From Stutzerimonas stutzeri (GTDB taxonomy: Bacteria; Pseudomonadota; Gammaproteobacteria; Pseudomonadales; Pseudomonadaceae): a stretch of DNA of 64,000 bases. The DNA lies in the NCBI RefSeq assembly GCF_024451105.1, contig NZ_JANGEY010000005.1, positions 186,001 through 250,000 of the forward strand, written 5' to 3'. The notes beneath the pieces were generated by a model that was given only the letters and a program-made list of their open reading frames with translations, was not told the origin of the DNA and searched no databases. How positions within the stretch are numbered: position 1 is the stretch's first letter; every line of letters starts with the position of its first letter. A program made the position numbers and the translations under genes. Below are positions 38,714 to 48,830 of this stretch, one piece after another.

Positions 38714-40192
38714 ATGCCTTTCGACCTTTCCAGCCTGCTGCTCGGCTTCGTCGCCGCCAGCCTGCCGCTGGCCGGCCTGCTCTGGCGCCTGCAGCAGGGG
38801 CGCGGCGAGCTGCTGCAGCGGGCGATGCTGCTCGAGGAGCGTCTGACGGCCAGCGAGCAGGCTCGCGCGGCGCTGGCCGGGCAGCTCGAGCAGTCCCGTG
38901 GCGAGGCGCAGGGGCAGCAACGCCTGCTGCTGACCCTGCAGGGCGAGAACGCCGCGCTGCGCCGCGACAGCCAGCTGCTGGCCGCCGAGCGCCAGCGCGC
39001 CGCCGAGGCGGCCGGGCAGTGGCAGGCGGAGCGCCTGCAGCGCGAGGAGGAGCTGCGCGATCTGGCCGCCGAGCGCGCCGCGCTGGCCAGCGCGCTGCGC
39101 GAGCAGCAGCAGGGCCATCGCCAGCGGCTGGAGGAGGTGCAGGCGGCGCGCGACGAACTGCGGGCGCAGTTCGCCGAACTGGCCGGGAAGATCTTCGAGG
39201 AGCGCGAGCAGCGCTTCGCCGAGAGCAGCCAGCAGCGCCTGAGCCAGCTGCTCGACCCGCTGCGCGAGCGTATCCACAGTTTCGAGCAGCGTGTCGAGCA
39301 GAGCTACCAGCAGGAGGCGCGCGAGCGCTTCTCGCTGGGCAGGGAGCTGGAGCGCCTGCAGCAGCTCAACCAGCGCCTCGGCGAGGAGGCGCACAACCTG
39401 ACCCGTGCGCTCAAGGGCCAGAAGACCCAGGGCAACTGGGGCGAGCTGGTGCTCGAGCGGGTGCTCGAGCAGGCCGGACTGGAGAAGGGCCGCGAGTACG
39501 ACACCCAGGTCAGCCTGCGCAGCGCCAGCGGCGAACGCTTCCAGCCCGACGTGCTGGTACGCCTGCCCGGCGAGCGCCAGGTGGTGGTCGACGCCAAGGT
39601 CAGCCTGACGGCGTACCAGCAGTACGTCGCCGCCGAGGACGAGACGCTGCGCGCCCAGGCACTCAGGCAGCACGTGCAGTCGCTGCGCGGCCATCTCAAG
39701 GGCCTGTCGGCCAAGGACTACCAGCGTCTCGAGGGGTTGCACAGCCTCGACTTCGTGCTGCTGTTCGTACCGCTCGAGGGCGCCTTCGCCGCCGCCCTGC
39801 AGGCCGAGCCGGGGCTGTTCGAGGAATCCTTCGCGCAGAACATCGTGATCGTCGGGCCGACCACCCTGCTGGCCACCTTGCGGCTGATCGACAGCCTGTG
39901 GCGCCAGGAGCGGCAGAACCTCAACGCCCGCGAGATCGCCGAGCGCGCCGGCGCGCTGTACGACAAGTTCGTGCTGTTCGTCCAGGACCTCGACGAGATC
40001 GGCAACCGCCTGCAGCAGCTCGACCGGGCTTACGCCAGCGCGCGCAACAAGCTGGTCGAGGGCCGCGGCGACCTGATCTCGCGCAGCGAGCAGCTCAGGC
40101 AGCTCGGCGCGCGCGCCAGCAAGAGCCTGCCGGCCGACTGGCTGGCGCGCTCGGCGAGCCTGCCGCTGGCGCTGGACGAGGACCCGGCCTGA
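38714..40192 (+). CDS. rmuC: DNA recombination protein RmuC
   Basis: The 492-residue protein has an N-terminal membrane helix (LSSLLLGFVAASLPLAGLLW), a coiled coil rich in Arg, Glu, Gln and Leu to about residue 200, and a C-terminal RmuC domain. That domain has KGQKTQGNWGELVLERVLEQAGL and the restriction-endonuclease-like QPDVLVRL...VVVDAKVSLTAY core. RmuC limits DNA inversions and is thought to cut DNA intermediates; its biochemistry is not settled. The start MPFDLSSLL is preceded by AGGGAG and gives the expected anchor; codons upstream overlap the DnaA-like boxes. Confidence 0.93.
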   Translation: MPFDLSSLLLGFVAASLPLAGLLWRLQQGRGELLQRAMLLEERLTASEQARAALAGQLEQSRGEAQGQQRLLLTLQGENAALRRDSQLLAAERQRAAEAAGQWQAERLQREEELRDLAAERAALASALREQQQGHRQRLEEVQAARDELRAQFAELAGKIFEEREQRFAESSQQRLSQLLDPLRERIHSFEQRVEQSYQQEARERFSLGRELERLQQLNQRLGEEAHNLTRALKGQKTQGNWGELVLERVLEQAGLEKGREYDTQVSLRSASGERFQPDVLVRLPGERQVVVDAKVSLTAYQQYVAAEDETLRAQALRQHVQSLRGHLKGLSAKDYQRLEGLHSLDFVLLFVPLEGAFAAALQAEPGLFEESFAQNIVIVGPTTLLATLRLIDSLWRQERQNLNAREIAERAGALYDKFVLFVQDLDEIGNRLQQLDRAYASARNKLVEGRGDLISRSEQLRQLGARASKSLPADWLARSASLPLALDEDPA

Positions 40193-40204
40193 GCCCGGCG
40201 CTGC

Positions 40205-41944
40205 TCAGAAGGCGCCCCACGCCTCGGCGCCTGCGCGCTGGCTGGCCGGTGCTCTCCGCGCCGGACCGGTGCGCTCTGTCGCCACCCGCTCGCGGCCCTG
40301 GCCAGCCAGGCGCAGCACGGCGATGCTGTGGCCCAGCTCGCCGACCTGCACCTCCAGGATCCGCGCTGCGCGGGCCGACTCCGTCACCAGGCCGGCGTTG
40401 CGCTGGGTCGCCTCGTCCAGCTGTGCCAGCGCCGCATTGACCTGCTCGACGCCGCGGCTCTGTTCGCTCGAGGCCGCGGCGATCTCGCCCATGATCTCCT
40501 CGACCTCGAGCACCGCGGCGATGACCTGGCCGATGGCCTGCTCGGCGCGACCTGCCTGCGCCTCGCCGTGGGCGACCTCGCGGCGCGAGGCCTCGATCAG
40601 CCGGCGTGCCTCCTCGGCGGCGTGCGCCGAGCGGGTCGCCAGGTTGCGCACCTCGCCGGCGACCACTGCGAAGCTGCGGCCGTGCTCGCCGGCGCGGGCG
40701 GCCTCGACCGAGGCGTTGAGGGCGAGGATGTTGGTCTGGAAGGCGATGGAGTCGATCAGCCCGATGATTTCGTCGATCCGGCTCGAGCTGGCGGTGATGC
40801 CGCCCATGCGCTCGACCACCTGGTGCATCGCTGCGGCGCAGTCGCGCACCCGATGGGTCGCCGCCCCGGCCAGATGGCTGGCCTGGCGGGCGTGCTCGTT
40901 GTTCTGCTGCACGGTCGCGGTGATCTCCTCCATGCTGGCGGCGGTCTGCTGCAGCGCGGCGGCCTGCTGCTCGGTGCGCGCGGCCAGGTCGGCGCTGCCG
41001 CTGGCGACCTGGACGGCGGCCGGTGCGACCGCAGCGAGGCTGCGGTTCGCCTCGCGGACGATGTTGCCGAGACTGCGCCGCATGACATCCAGCATGTCGC
41101 CCAGCGCGTCGAACTCGCCGCCCCGCTGCGGAGGCCTTGGGGCGGCGAGATTGCCGGCGGCGATCTGCATGCCGAACCGGGTGGCGCGCTCGATGTCGGT
41201 GCGGATGCTGCGCAGGACGAGAGCGAAGGCGAGCGTGGCGCACAGTGCGCAGGCCAGCAGGAGTCCGCCCAGCAGCAGGTCGAAGCGGGCCTGGGTCGCG
41301 GTTATCTCGGCGAGCAGCGCCGCCGCCCGATGGCTGCCGCCGTCGAGCTGGCCGAGGCCGGCGAGCTGGGCGTGTAGCGCCCGGTCCCGCCGGAGCAGCA
41401 GGCCGAAGACGCCGAGCAGGAGGAGGCCGCTGACCAGCAGCGGCGCGGCGATCCGCGCGCGCAGGCGGCCCGGCCAGCCGGACAGCCCGCCCGGTACGAT
41501 GCGTCCACGCCGCAGATGGATGCCGCGATGGTCGCCGGCACGCAGGCGGGCGTAGGTGCGGCTGGCCAGCTCGATCTCCGCCGTGCTCGGCTTGACCCGT
41601 ACCGAGGTGTAGCCCTGCACCTCGCCGTTCTCGACGATCGGCGCCACGTGGGCGCGCACCCAGTAGTAGTCGCCATTCTTGCGTCGGTTCTTGACCAGGC
41701 CGACCCAGATATCGCCGCGGGCGAGGGTCTGCCAGAGGTCGGCGAAGGCTTCGGCAGGCATGTCGGGGTGACGCACGATGTTGTGCGGCGCACCGATGAG
41801 CTCCTCGCGGGAGTAGCCGCTGACCTCGACGAAGGCCTGGGCGGCATAGGTAATCCGACCGTCCCGGTCGGTGCGTGAGAGCAGGTTCTGGTCCTCCCTG
41901 ACCTGGTACTCGTTACCGGTTGTGTGCTGCGAGCTGTAGGCCAT
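40205..41944 (-). CDS. Aer-like PAS-domain methyl-accepting chemotaxis protein
   Basis: The 579-residue receptor starts with a cytoplasmic PAS domain (about 15-115: [45 protein letters not shown]), the type that holds FAD in Aer energy sensors. Two membrane helices follow (about 165-185 and 222-243), then a HAMP-like linker and a signalling domain with the conserved hairpin tip ([34 protein letters not shown]). The last five residues, AWGAF, fit the xWxxF pentapeptide that tethers CheR/CheB, so full adaptation is likely. It is convergent with rmuC. A sigma54-like element lies upstream. Confidence 0.9.
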   Translation of the reverse strand: MAYSSQHTTGNEYQVREDQNLLSRTDRDGRITYAAQAFVEVSGYSREELIGAPHNIVRHPDMPAEAFADLWQTLARGDIWVGLVKNRRKNGDYYWVRAHVAPIVENGEVQGYTSVRVKPSTAEIELASRTYARLRAGDHRGIHLRRGRIVPGGLSGWPGRLRARIAAPLLVSGLLLLGVFGLLLRRDRALHAQLAGLGQLDGGSHRAAALLAEITATQARFDLLLGGLLLACALCATLAFALVLRSIRTDIERATRFGMQIAAGNLAAPRPPQRGGEFDALGDMLDVMRRSLGNIVREANRSLAAVAPAAVQVASGSADLAARTEQQAAALQQTAASMEEITATVQQNNEHARQASHLAGAATHRVRDCAAAMHQVVERMGGITASSSRIDEIIGLIDSIAFQTNILALNASVEAARAGEHGRSFAVVAGEVRNLATRSAHAAEEARRLIEASRREVAHGEAQAGRAEQAIGQVIAAVLEVEEIMGEIAAASSEQSRGVEQVNAALAQLDEATQRNAGLVTESARAARILEVQVGELGHSIAVLRLAGQGRERVATERTGPARRAPASQRAGAEAWGAF

Positions 41945-42292
41945 GTGCGTAGTCTCACCAGTGATTCGGCAGGGCGTTGGGCAAGGTGCTGCGCAGGCAC
42001 AGACCGGACATGTCTGTGGGGGCAGAGGCTGGCGGAGCCCGGCGCGGCGGTCGGTCGCGATGTGTGGCTGGCCGAGGGGCGGTGCTCTCTTGTGGTGGTC
42101 GGAGGCGCTGCCTGGCGTGTGCGGGGCTCAGGCATTGCCCGGCAAAACCAAGCAATCAGTGTGCCGGTTCGCGCCGGTGCAGCGCCGGCGGCGTTTTCCC
42201 GCTCTGGCGCCGGGGCGGAGACGAGGCGCGCGAGGGGGATTGTCGGGAAGCGCACCGGACACTGCGTCGGGGAGCAGACGGCTATCTGCCGT
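41945..42292. other. Intergenic stretch upstream of the chemoreceptor gene
   Basis: No convincing gene is seen in these 348 bases; the short open frames have no family resemblance. The only signal is a sigma54-like element at 42150-42166 on the minus strand, facing the chemoreceptor gene. Confidence 0.5.
42150..42166 (-). promoter_or_regulatory. Sigma54-like promoter candidate for the chemoreceptor gene
   Basis: Read on the minus strand, CGGCACACTGATTGCTT fits TGGCAC-N5-TTGCW with one mismatch, and the invariant GG and GC are 10 bp apart as required. The implied leader of about 195 bases is long, so this is a candidate only. Confidence 0.35.
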
Positions 42293-43564
42293 TCACCCCA
42301 GCGGTGTGCCGGCGAATACCAGGGCCAGTCCCAGCATCAGACCCGCGGCCATCACCGGCACCGTCAGCAGGGCCAGGCGGGCGCCGCCGAGCACGGCGAT
42401 CAGCACGCCCTTGATCAGGCTGTTGCTGACCACCGCGAGGGCGATGCCGCGCACCGCCACCTGGCCGTCCAGTTCGCCCAGGGCGCTGCGCGACAGCGTC
42501 AGGGTGATGGCGTCGACGTCGGTGAGCCCGGAGAGCAGCGCCACCAGATAGACGCCGGCATCGCCCAGTTCGCGACGTCCGGCTTCCACCAGCAGCAGGA
42601 TGGCGGCCAGCAGCAGGGCGAAGCGCAGCGCCGGGCCGAGTTCGAAGGGGTTCTTCAGCGGTGGCTCGGCCTGCGCGTCGAACTCGCCCGCCTTGGCGCG
42701 CTGCCACCACCACAGCGCGCCGGCGGCGTAGACCAGTGCCGCGGCGCCGAGCGGCAGCAGCAGCTCGGGCAGCAGCCGGGCGTTGACCACCGCCACTTCC
42801 AGCAGCACCCGCGGGAACATCAGCGCCGAGGTGGCCAGCAGACCGGCGGCGAGCAGGGCGTGCAGCTCGCGTCGGGAGTGCAGGCGGGCTAGGGTCATGG
42901 TCATTGCCGTGGATGACACCACGCCGCCGAGCAGGGCGGTGATCAGCAGGCCGTGGCGGGTGCCGACCGCGCGGATGGCGACGTAGGCGGCGAAGCCCAG
43001 CCCGGCGATCAGCACCACCATCCACCAGGTGGTGTAGGGGTTGAAGACCTGCCAGGGGCCGTAGCCGCGATTGGGCAGCGCCGGCAGCAGCACCAGGGTG
43101 ATGAACAGCAGCTTGAGCGCGCCGGACAGCTCCGCGGCGGACAGGCGCCGCAGCGCCGCGTGCATCGGCTCCTTGAGGCGCAGCAGCAGGGCCACCACCA
43201 CCGCGCAGGCGCCGGCCAGCAGGCGGCTGTCGGCCAGCGCCAGGCTGCCGAGCAGGAAAGTCAGCAGCAGGGCGAACTCGCTGGTCTGGCCCTGGTCGGG
43301 GTCGTGGCGCAGGCCGACCACGTAGGCGATGGCGATCAGCACCACCACGGCCAGCAGCAGGCCCAGCCAGACCAGCGCGCCGAGGTGGCCGGCGAGCAGG
43401 ACGGCCAGCCCGCCGAGCAGGCCGACCAGCCCGTAGGTGCGCACCCCGGCGGCCAGGCGCAGGTCATCGCTGTCGCGGGCGCTCCAGCCGCGCTCGGCGC
43501 CGATCAGCAGGCCGATGGCCAGCGCGCTGGCCAGGTCCAGCAGGATCTCGAGGTTGGGCGTCAT
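42293..43564 (-). CDS. MgtC/SapB-DUF4010 membrane protein
   Basis: The 423-residue protein combines an N-terminal MgtC-like domain (ASALAIGLLIGAERGW, GVRTYGLVGLLGGLAVLLAG) with a C-terminal DUF4010 membrane domain, 11-12 helices in all. The conserved Glu-Arg and Arg-Thr pair of MgtC proteins are present. The molecular function is not known; MgtC proteins affect magnesium limitation and ATP homeostasis. It lies 54 bp downstream of the hybrid kinase gene on the same strand, so it may be co-transcribed with it. Confidence 0.87.
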   Translation of the reverse strand: MTPNLEILLDLASALAIGLLIGAERGWSARDSDDLRLAAGVRTYGLVGLLGGLAVLLAGHLGALVWLGLLLAVVVLIAIAYVVGLRHDPDQGQTSEFALLLTFLLGSLALADSRLLAGACAVVVALLLRLKEPMHAALRRLSAAELSGALKLLFITLVLLPALPNRGYGPWQVFNPYTTWWMVVLIAGLGFAAYVAIRAVGTRHGLLITALLGGVVSSTAMTMTLARLHSRRELHALLAAGLLATSALMFPRVLLEVAVVNARLLPELLLPLGAAALVYAAGALWWWQRAKAGEFDAQAEPPLKNPFELGPALRFALLLAAILLLVEAGRRELGDAGVYLVALLSGLTDVDAITLTLSRSALGELDGQVAVRGIALAVVSNSLIKGVLIAVLGGARLALLTVPVMAAGLMLGLALVFAGTPLG

Positions 43565-43618
43565 CGGCGGGTCCCTGGCGGATGCATGTTCCCAGTCTAA
43601 CAGCCGTGGCCGGGGACC

Positions 43619-46600
43619 TCAGCGCAGCTTGAGGTGGCGGCTGAGCAGGGCGCGCAGGGCGGCCGGCTTGACCGGCTTGCTCAGGTAGTCGAGACCGGCG
43701 GCGTGCACCTCGGCGATCAGTTCGGGACGGCCGTCGGCGCTGATCACCACGCCCGGCACCGGCTGGCCGAGGCGGGCGCGCAGCCAGCCCATCAGTGCCT
43801 GGCCGGTCTCCCCGTCGTCCAGATGGTAGTCGACCAGCAGCAGTTCCGGCGGGCCCTCCTGCTCGAGCAACTGCTCGCATTCGGCGCGCGAGCGCGCGGT
43901 GCGCACCTGGCAGCCCCTGCGGCTGAGCAGGCTGCGCATGCCGGTGAGGATGCTGTCCTCGTTGTCCACGCACCACACCCGCGCGCCCTGCATCGGCTGC
44001 TCCGCGGCGGCCGGCAGGCTGGGACGTGGCTGCGGCGCGGGACGACTGCGGGCCAGCGGCACGCACACGCTGAACACGCTGCCCTTGCCGACCCAGGAGC
44101 GCACCTCGATGCGATGCTGGAGTACCTGGCAGAAGCCGTCGGCGATCGCCAGCCCGAGGCCCAGGCCCTTCTCGGCGCGGGTCTGGTGGCTGTCCAGACG
44201 CTTGAACTCCTCGAAGATCACCTTGAGCTTGTCCTCGGGGATGCCCGGACCGCGGTCCCACACTTCCAGGCGCAGGTGACGGCCGTCGCGGCGCACGCCG
44301 AGCAGCACCTTGCCCTTGGCGTAGCGGAAGGCGTTGGTCAGGAAGTTCTGCAGCACCCGGCGCAGCAGCTTGGGGTCGCTGTCGATGCTCTGCCGGCTGG
44401 CGCGGATGCGCAGGTCGATGCCCTGTTCCTGAGCGAGGGCGCGGAACTCCACGCCGAGGGCGTCGTACAGGCTGTCGAGGACGAACACGCTGCGCTCGGG
44501 AGTGAAACGGCCGCTCTCCAGGCGCGAGATGTCCAGCAGGTCGGCGATCAGGTCCTCGGCCGAGCGCAGCGAGGAGTCCAGATGCTGCACCAGGTCGCGC
44601 GCCTCGCCCGGCAGTGCTTCCTGGTGGGCGAGGGCGGCGGAGAACAGCCGCGCGGCGTTCAGCGGCTGCATCAGATCGTGGCTGACCGCGGCGAGGAAGC
44701 GGGTCTTCGACTGGTTGGCCAGTTCGGCGCGGGCCTTGGCCTCGGAGAGCTGCTCGTTGAGCGCCGACAGTTCCTGGGTGCGCTCGGCGACCCGCTGCTC
44801 GAGGCTCTCGTTGGCCTCCTTGAGTGCGTCCTCGGCCTGGCGGTGGGCGGTGATGTCGGTGAACGACATGACGAAGCCGCCGCCGGGCATCGGGTTGCCG
44901 ACCAGCTCGATGACCCGGCCGTTGGGGAAGGTGCGCTCGGAGGTGTGCGCGGTGCCCTGGCGCATCCAGTACAGGCGCTTGGCGACGTGGATGTCCGGGT
45001 CGCCCTTGCCGCACAGGCCGCGCTCGGCGTTGTAGCGGATGATGTCGGCGATCGGTCGGCCGATGCTGATCAGCCCCTCCGGATACTCGAACAGCTCCAG
45101 GTAGCGGCGGTTCCAGGCCACCAGGCGCAGCGACTGGTCGACCACGCTGATGCCCTGGGAGATGTTCTCGATGGCGCCCTGCAGCAGGGCGCGGTTGAAC
45201 TGCAGGACCTCCGAGGCCTCGTCGACGATGCGCACCACGTCCTCGACCTGCATCTCGCGGCCCTCGATGGCCGCCTTGACCACCGCGCGCGCCGAGGAGG
45301 CGCCGAGCACCCCGGCGAGCAGGCGCTCGGTGTGGGCGATCCACTCGGGTTGGGACTGAAGCCCTTGCCCTGGCGGTAGGCGAAGCGGATGAAGCTCTGC
45401 CGCGCACGCTCCTCGCCGACGAAGCGCGCCGCCAGCATCAGCAGGTCCTGCACCTGCACGGCCAGCAGCAGGCGCGGAATCGGTCGCACCGAGGCTTCCT
45501 GGCCGACGAAGCGGCTGGCCTGCCAGTGTTCGGAGACCCGGGTGCGCGACAGCCAGGAGACCAGCGCGAACACCAGGAAGTTGCCGCACAGCGACATCAG
45601 GGTGCCCTGGGTCAGGGTGTCCAGCGGCAGGCCCAGCGGGTTGCCGGCCAGCCAGCGCTGGCCGGGCAGCTCGTCCAGCGTCCAGCCCAGTCCGCCGCCC
45701 AGCACCGGCAACAGCAGGGTGTAGAACCACAGCAGGGCGCCCACCGCCAGGCCGGCGAACACGCCGCGGCTGTTGGCCTGCTTCCAGTAAAGCGCGCCGA
45801 ACATCGCCGGGGCCAGCTGGGTGATGGCGGCGAAGGCGATCAGGCCGATGCTGGCCAGGCTGATGTTCGGGCCGATCATCCGGTAGATCACGTAGGCCAG
45901 CAGCAGCAAGGCGATGATGCTGATGCGCCGTACCGACAGCAGCCAGTGGCGGAACACCTCGAAGGGCCGCTCGGCGCTGTGCCGGCGCAGCAGCCAGGGC
46001 AGCAGCATGTCGTTGGAGATCATCGTCGACAGCGCCACCGAGGCGACGATCACCATGCCGGTGGCCGCCGAGGCGCCGCCGATGAACGCCAGCAGGGCCA
46101 GGGTCGGGCGCTGTTCGGCGAGCGGCAGGCTGATCACGAAGGAGTCGGGCACCACCCCGGCCGGCAGCAGCAGCTGGCCGGCCAGGGCGATCGGCAGCAC
46201 GAACAGTGCAGCCAGTACCAGGTACAGCGGAAACACCCAGCGCGCCAGGTTGAGGTCGCGCGGCTCGATGTTCTCCACCACGGTGACGTGGAACTGCCGC
46301 GGCAGGCAGATGATCGCCATCATCGCCACCCCGGTCTGCACCAGCAGCGCCGCCCAGTTCACCGGCTGGCGCCAGTAGGGCTGCAGTTCCTCGGCCTCGC
46401 GGGCGCGCTGGAACAGGTCGCCGAAGCCGTCGAACAGCCCCCAGGTGACGTAGGCGCCGACGGCGAGGAAGGCCAGCAGCTTGATCAGCGACTCGAAGGC
46501 CACCGCCATCACCATGCCGCGGTGGTGCTCGGTGGCATCGAGGTTGCGGGTGCCGAACAGGATGGTGAACAGCGCCAGCACCAGCGAGACGATCAGCGCG

Positions 46601-47088
46601 GTGTCCTGGGCGCGCGGGCCGGTGGTGCCGGCGTCCAGGCCGGTGAGCAGGTTGACGCCGAGGACGATGCCCTTGAGCTGCAGGGCGATGTAGGGCAGCA
46701 CGCCGACCAGGCAGATCAGCGTCACCACGATGGCCAGCGGCTGCGACTTGCCGTAGCGCGCGGCGATGAAGTCGGCGATCGAGGTGATGTTCTCCTGCTT
46801 GCTGATCAGGATCATCTTGGCCAGCAGTTGCGGGAGGAACAGCAGCAGCAGCACCGGGCCGAGATAGATGGGGATGAACGCCCAGAACTGCTCGGTGGCC
46901 TGGCCGACCGCGCCGAAGAAGGTCCAGCTGGTGCAGTAGACCGCCAGCGACAGGCTGTAGACCCAGGCGCGCAGGCGCGGGCGGGTGACCCCGCTGCTCT
47001 GGCGGCGGTCGCCGTAGAAGGCGATGGCGAACAGGATTGCCATGTAGAGAAGGGCGACCGCGGCGATCAGCCCGCTGGACAGCGACAT
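43619..47088 (-). pseudogene. SSS-transporter-like hybrid histidine kinase, broken by a one-base frameshift
   Basis: Two overlapping frames together form one 1156-residue protein of the CbrA/PA3271 type. It has 13 membrane helices of the sodium:solute symporter fold (about 1-490; LAVYCTSWTFFGAVG near the start), a PAS domain (about 630-750), a HisKA domain with phospho-acceptor histidine in AVSHDLMQPLNAARLF (about 804), an HATPase with GLGLGLAIADG, and a receiver with LLLVDYHLDD and LSKPVKPAAL. The frame breaks near 45347: FAYRQGKGFSPN is read in one frame and EWIAHTERLLAG in the next, one base being missing in the codon before GAG TGG ATC. As written, translation would stop at 45070 without a kinase domain. 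Both halves keep normal codon use, so the break is recent or is a sequencing/assembly error. The start at MSLSSGLIAA was chosen for the membrane segment that follows. Confidence 0.85.
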
Positions 47089-47259
47089 GGAACTGGCGAC
47101 TCCGGAAGTGCGAACGGCAGGGTCCAGAGTGTGGCAGCAAAGTGCAGCGCCGTCAGGCACTTGCGACCAAGGTCGCGGGGCGGGGAGGCGTCTGGCGTGC
47201 GGATTGCGAGGCAGGCGGAGAGAAGGCGCCACGGCCCGCCACGGCCGCGGCGCCGACGC

Positions 47260-48000
47260 TCACTGGGCGTCGAAGGCCTGGCCGTTGACCCCGGCGCTGT
47301 CCGGGCCCATCAGGTACAGGTAGACCGGCAGGATGTCTTCGGGGGTCGGGTTCTGCAGCGGGTTTTCGCCCGGATAGGCCTGGGCGCGCATGCCGGTGCG
47401 GGTGGCGCCGGGATTGACGCTGTTGGCGCGCACCGCACAGGTGCCGTCGACCTCGTCGGCGAGCACCTGCATCAGGCCCTCGACGGCGAACTTGGACACC
47501 GCGTAGGCCCCCCAGTAGGCCCGGCCCTTACGACCGACGCTGCTCGAGGTGAAGATCACCGAGGCGTCCTGGGACTGCTTGAGCAGCGGTAGCAGCACGC
47601 TGGTCAGCATGAACGCCGCGTTGACGTTGACCTGCATGACGCGCATGAAGTTCTCGCCGGAAAACTGCTCGATCGGCGTGCGCGGGCCGAGGATCGCCGC
47701 GTTGTGCAGCAGGCCGTCGATGCGCCCGAACTCGCGCTCGACGGTCGCCGCCAGTTCGTCGTACTGGTGCGGCTGGGCGGTCTCCAGGTTGAACGGGAAG
47801 ATCGCCGGCTGCGGGCCGCCGGCCTGTTCGATCTGGTCGTAGACCTCCTCGAGGTGCTCGATGGTCTTGCCCAGCAGGATCACCGTGGCGCCGTGGGCGG
47901 CGAAGCTGCGCGCGGCGGCGGCGCCGATGCCGCGACCGGCGCCGGTGACCAGGATCACCCGATCCTTGAGCAGGTCGGGGCGGGCGGAATATTGGAACAT
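47260..48000 (-). CDS. YciK-like short-chain dehydrogenase/reductase
   Basis: The 246-residue SDR has the cofactor motif VTGAGRGIGAAAARSFA, NAAILG, the catalytic serine in FTSSSVGRKG and the Tyr-x3-Lys in WGAYAVSKFAVEGL. It matches the YciK oxidoreductase branch, whose substrate is unknown. The start MFQYSARPDLLKDR gives the family length; longer frames run into a hairpin repeat. It is followed upstream by mupP and ubiG on the same strand, the order known in P. aeruginosa. Confidence 0.92.
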   Translation of the reverse strand: MFQYSARPDLLKDRVILVTGAGRGIGAAAARSFAAHGATVILLGKTIEHLEEVYDQIEQAGGPQPAIFPFNLETAQPHQYDELAATVEREFGRIDGLLHNAAILGPRTPIEQFSGENFMRVMQVNVNAAFMLTSVLLPLLKQSQDASVIFTSSSVGRKGRAYWGAYAVSKFAVEGLMQVLADEVDGTCAVRANSVNPGATRTGMRAQAYPGENPLQNPTPEDILPVYLYLMGPDSAGVNGQAFDAQ

Positions 48001-48060
48001 GATGAAGCCTCGTTGAATCGGAAAGCGCATGACCGGGACCGGTGCCGCCTGCGCGGCCAT

Positions 48061-48086
48061 GGTGGGTTGCGCTGCGTCAACCCACC
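48061..48086. repeat. Intergenic hairpin repeat, third copy
   Basis: GGTGGGTTG (48061-48069) pairs perfectly with CAACCCACC (48078-48086) around CGCTGCGT. The loop shares GCTGCG with the hairpin at 5724-5753, while the arms differ but remain complementary. Confidence 0.6.
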
Positions 48087-48154
48087 CTGGGTTTGCATTC
48101 GAGTGTGGCGCAGCCGCTGCGCAGCGGCCATGCGCCGGAAGTCTTAAGCGTCCT

Positions 48155-48826
48155 TCAGCAGCCGCACAATGCGCGGTCGAGCACATCGCGCAGCTCGCGC
48201 GGGTGCTCGACCACCAGGTCGGCGCCCCAGTGGCCGGGGTTGTCGTCGGGATGGATATAGCCGTAGCGCACCGCCACCGTGCGGGTGCCGGCGGCGCGGC
48301 CGGCCTCGATGTCGCGGGCGTCGTCGCCGACGTAGAGCACCTCGCGCGGGTCGAGCGCCAGTTTCGCGCAGGCCAGCAGGAGCATCTCCGGGTCCGGTTT
48401 GCTGCGCGCGACGTGCTCGGGGCAGATCAGCACCGCGGCACGCTCGGCCAGCTGCAGCCGGCGCATGATCGGCTCGGCGTAGTGCAGCGGCTTGTTGGTC
48501 GCCACGCCCCAGCGCAGGCGCGCGCGCTCGAGGTCGGCGAGCAGCTCGGGGATGCCGTCGAACGGCCGGGTCAGCACCGCGCAGTGCTCCTGGTAGCGCT
48601 CGAGGAACTCGCGGCGCAGGGCGTCGAACTCCGGATGCTCCGGGGACAGCTCGAAGGCGGTGCAGACCATGGCCCGCGCGCCGCCGGACACCTGGTCGCG
48701 GATCCGCTGCGGCTCCAGTGCCGGCAGGCCGCGCACTGTGCGCATGGCCTGGCAGACGGCGATGAAGTCCGGCGCGCTGTCGACCAGCGTGCCGTCCATG
48801 TCGAACAGTACCGCGCGCAGACGCAT
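48155..48826 (-). CDS. mupP: HAD-family phosphatase, MupP (N-acetylmuramic acid 6-phosphate phosphatase)
   Basis: The 223-residue HAD hydrolase has [15 protein letters not shown] (nucleophilic Asp), a middle [11 protein letters not shown] motif and KPDPEMLLL with [12 protein letters not shown]. It is often annotated as phosphoglycolate phosphatase. In pseudomonads the homologue directly downstream of ubiG is MupP of the MurU cell-wall recycling pathway, which bypasses de novo UDP-MurNAc synthesis and affects fosfomycin tolerance. The call rests on that position as well as on family similarity. It starts 4 bp after the ubiG stop codon. Confidence 0.88.
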   Translation of the reverse strand: MRLRAVLFDMDGTLVDSAPDFIAVCQAMRTVRGLPALEPQRIRDQVSGGARAMVCTAFELSPEHPEFDALRREFLERYQEHCAVLTRPFDGIPELLADLERARLRWGVATNKPLHYAEPIMRRLQLAERAAVLICPEHVARSKPDPEMLLLACAKLALDPREVLYVGDDARDIEAGRAAGTRTVAVRYGYIHPDDNPGHWGADLVVEHPRELRDVLDRALCGC

Positions 48827-48830
48827 CGGC

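Noticed and set aside
41945-42000. FliA (sigma28) promoter upstream of the chemoreceptor
   Set aside because: GCCGAATC on the minus strand matches the -10 consensus at only 5 of 8 positions and there is no TAAA at the right distance.
45340-45365. Programmed ribosomal frameshifting in the hybrid kinase gene
   Set aside because: No X-XXY-YYZ slippery heptamer lies in the right phase (the codons read AGT CCC AAC CCG) and no such mechanism is known for this family; a plain indel explains it better.
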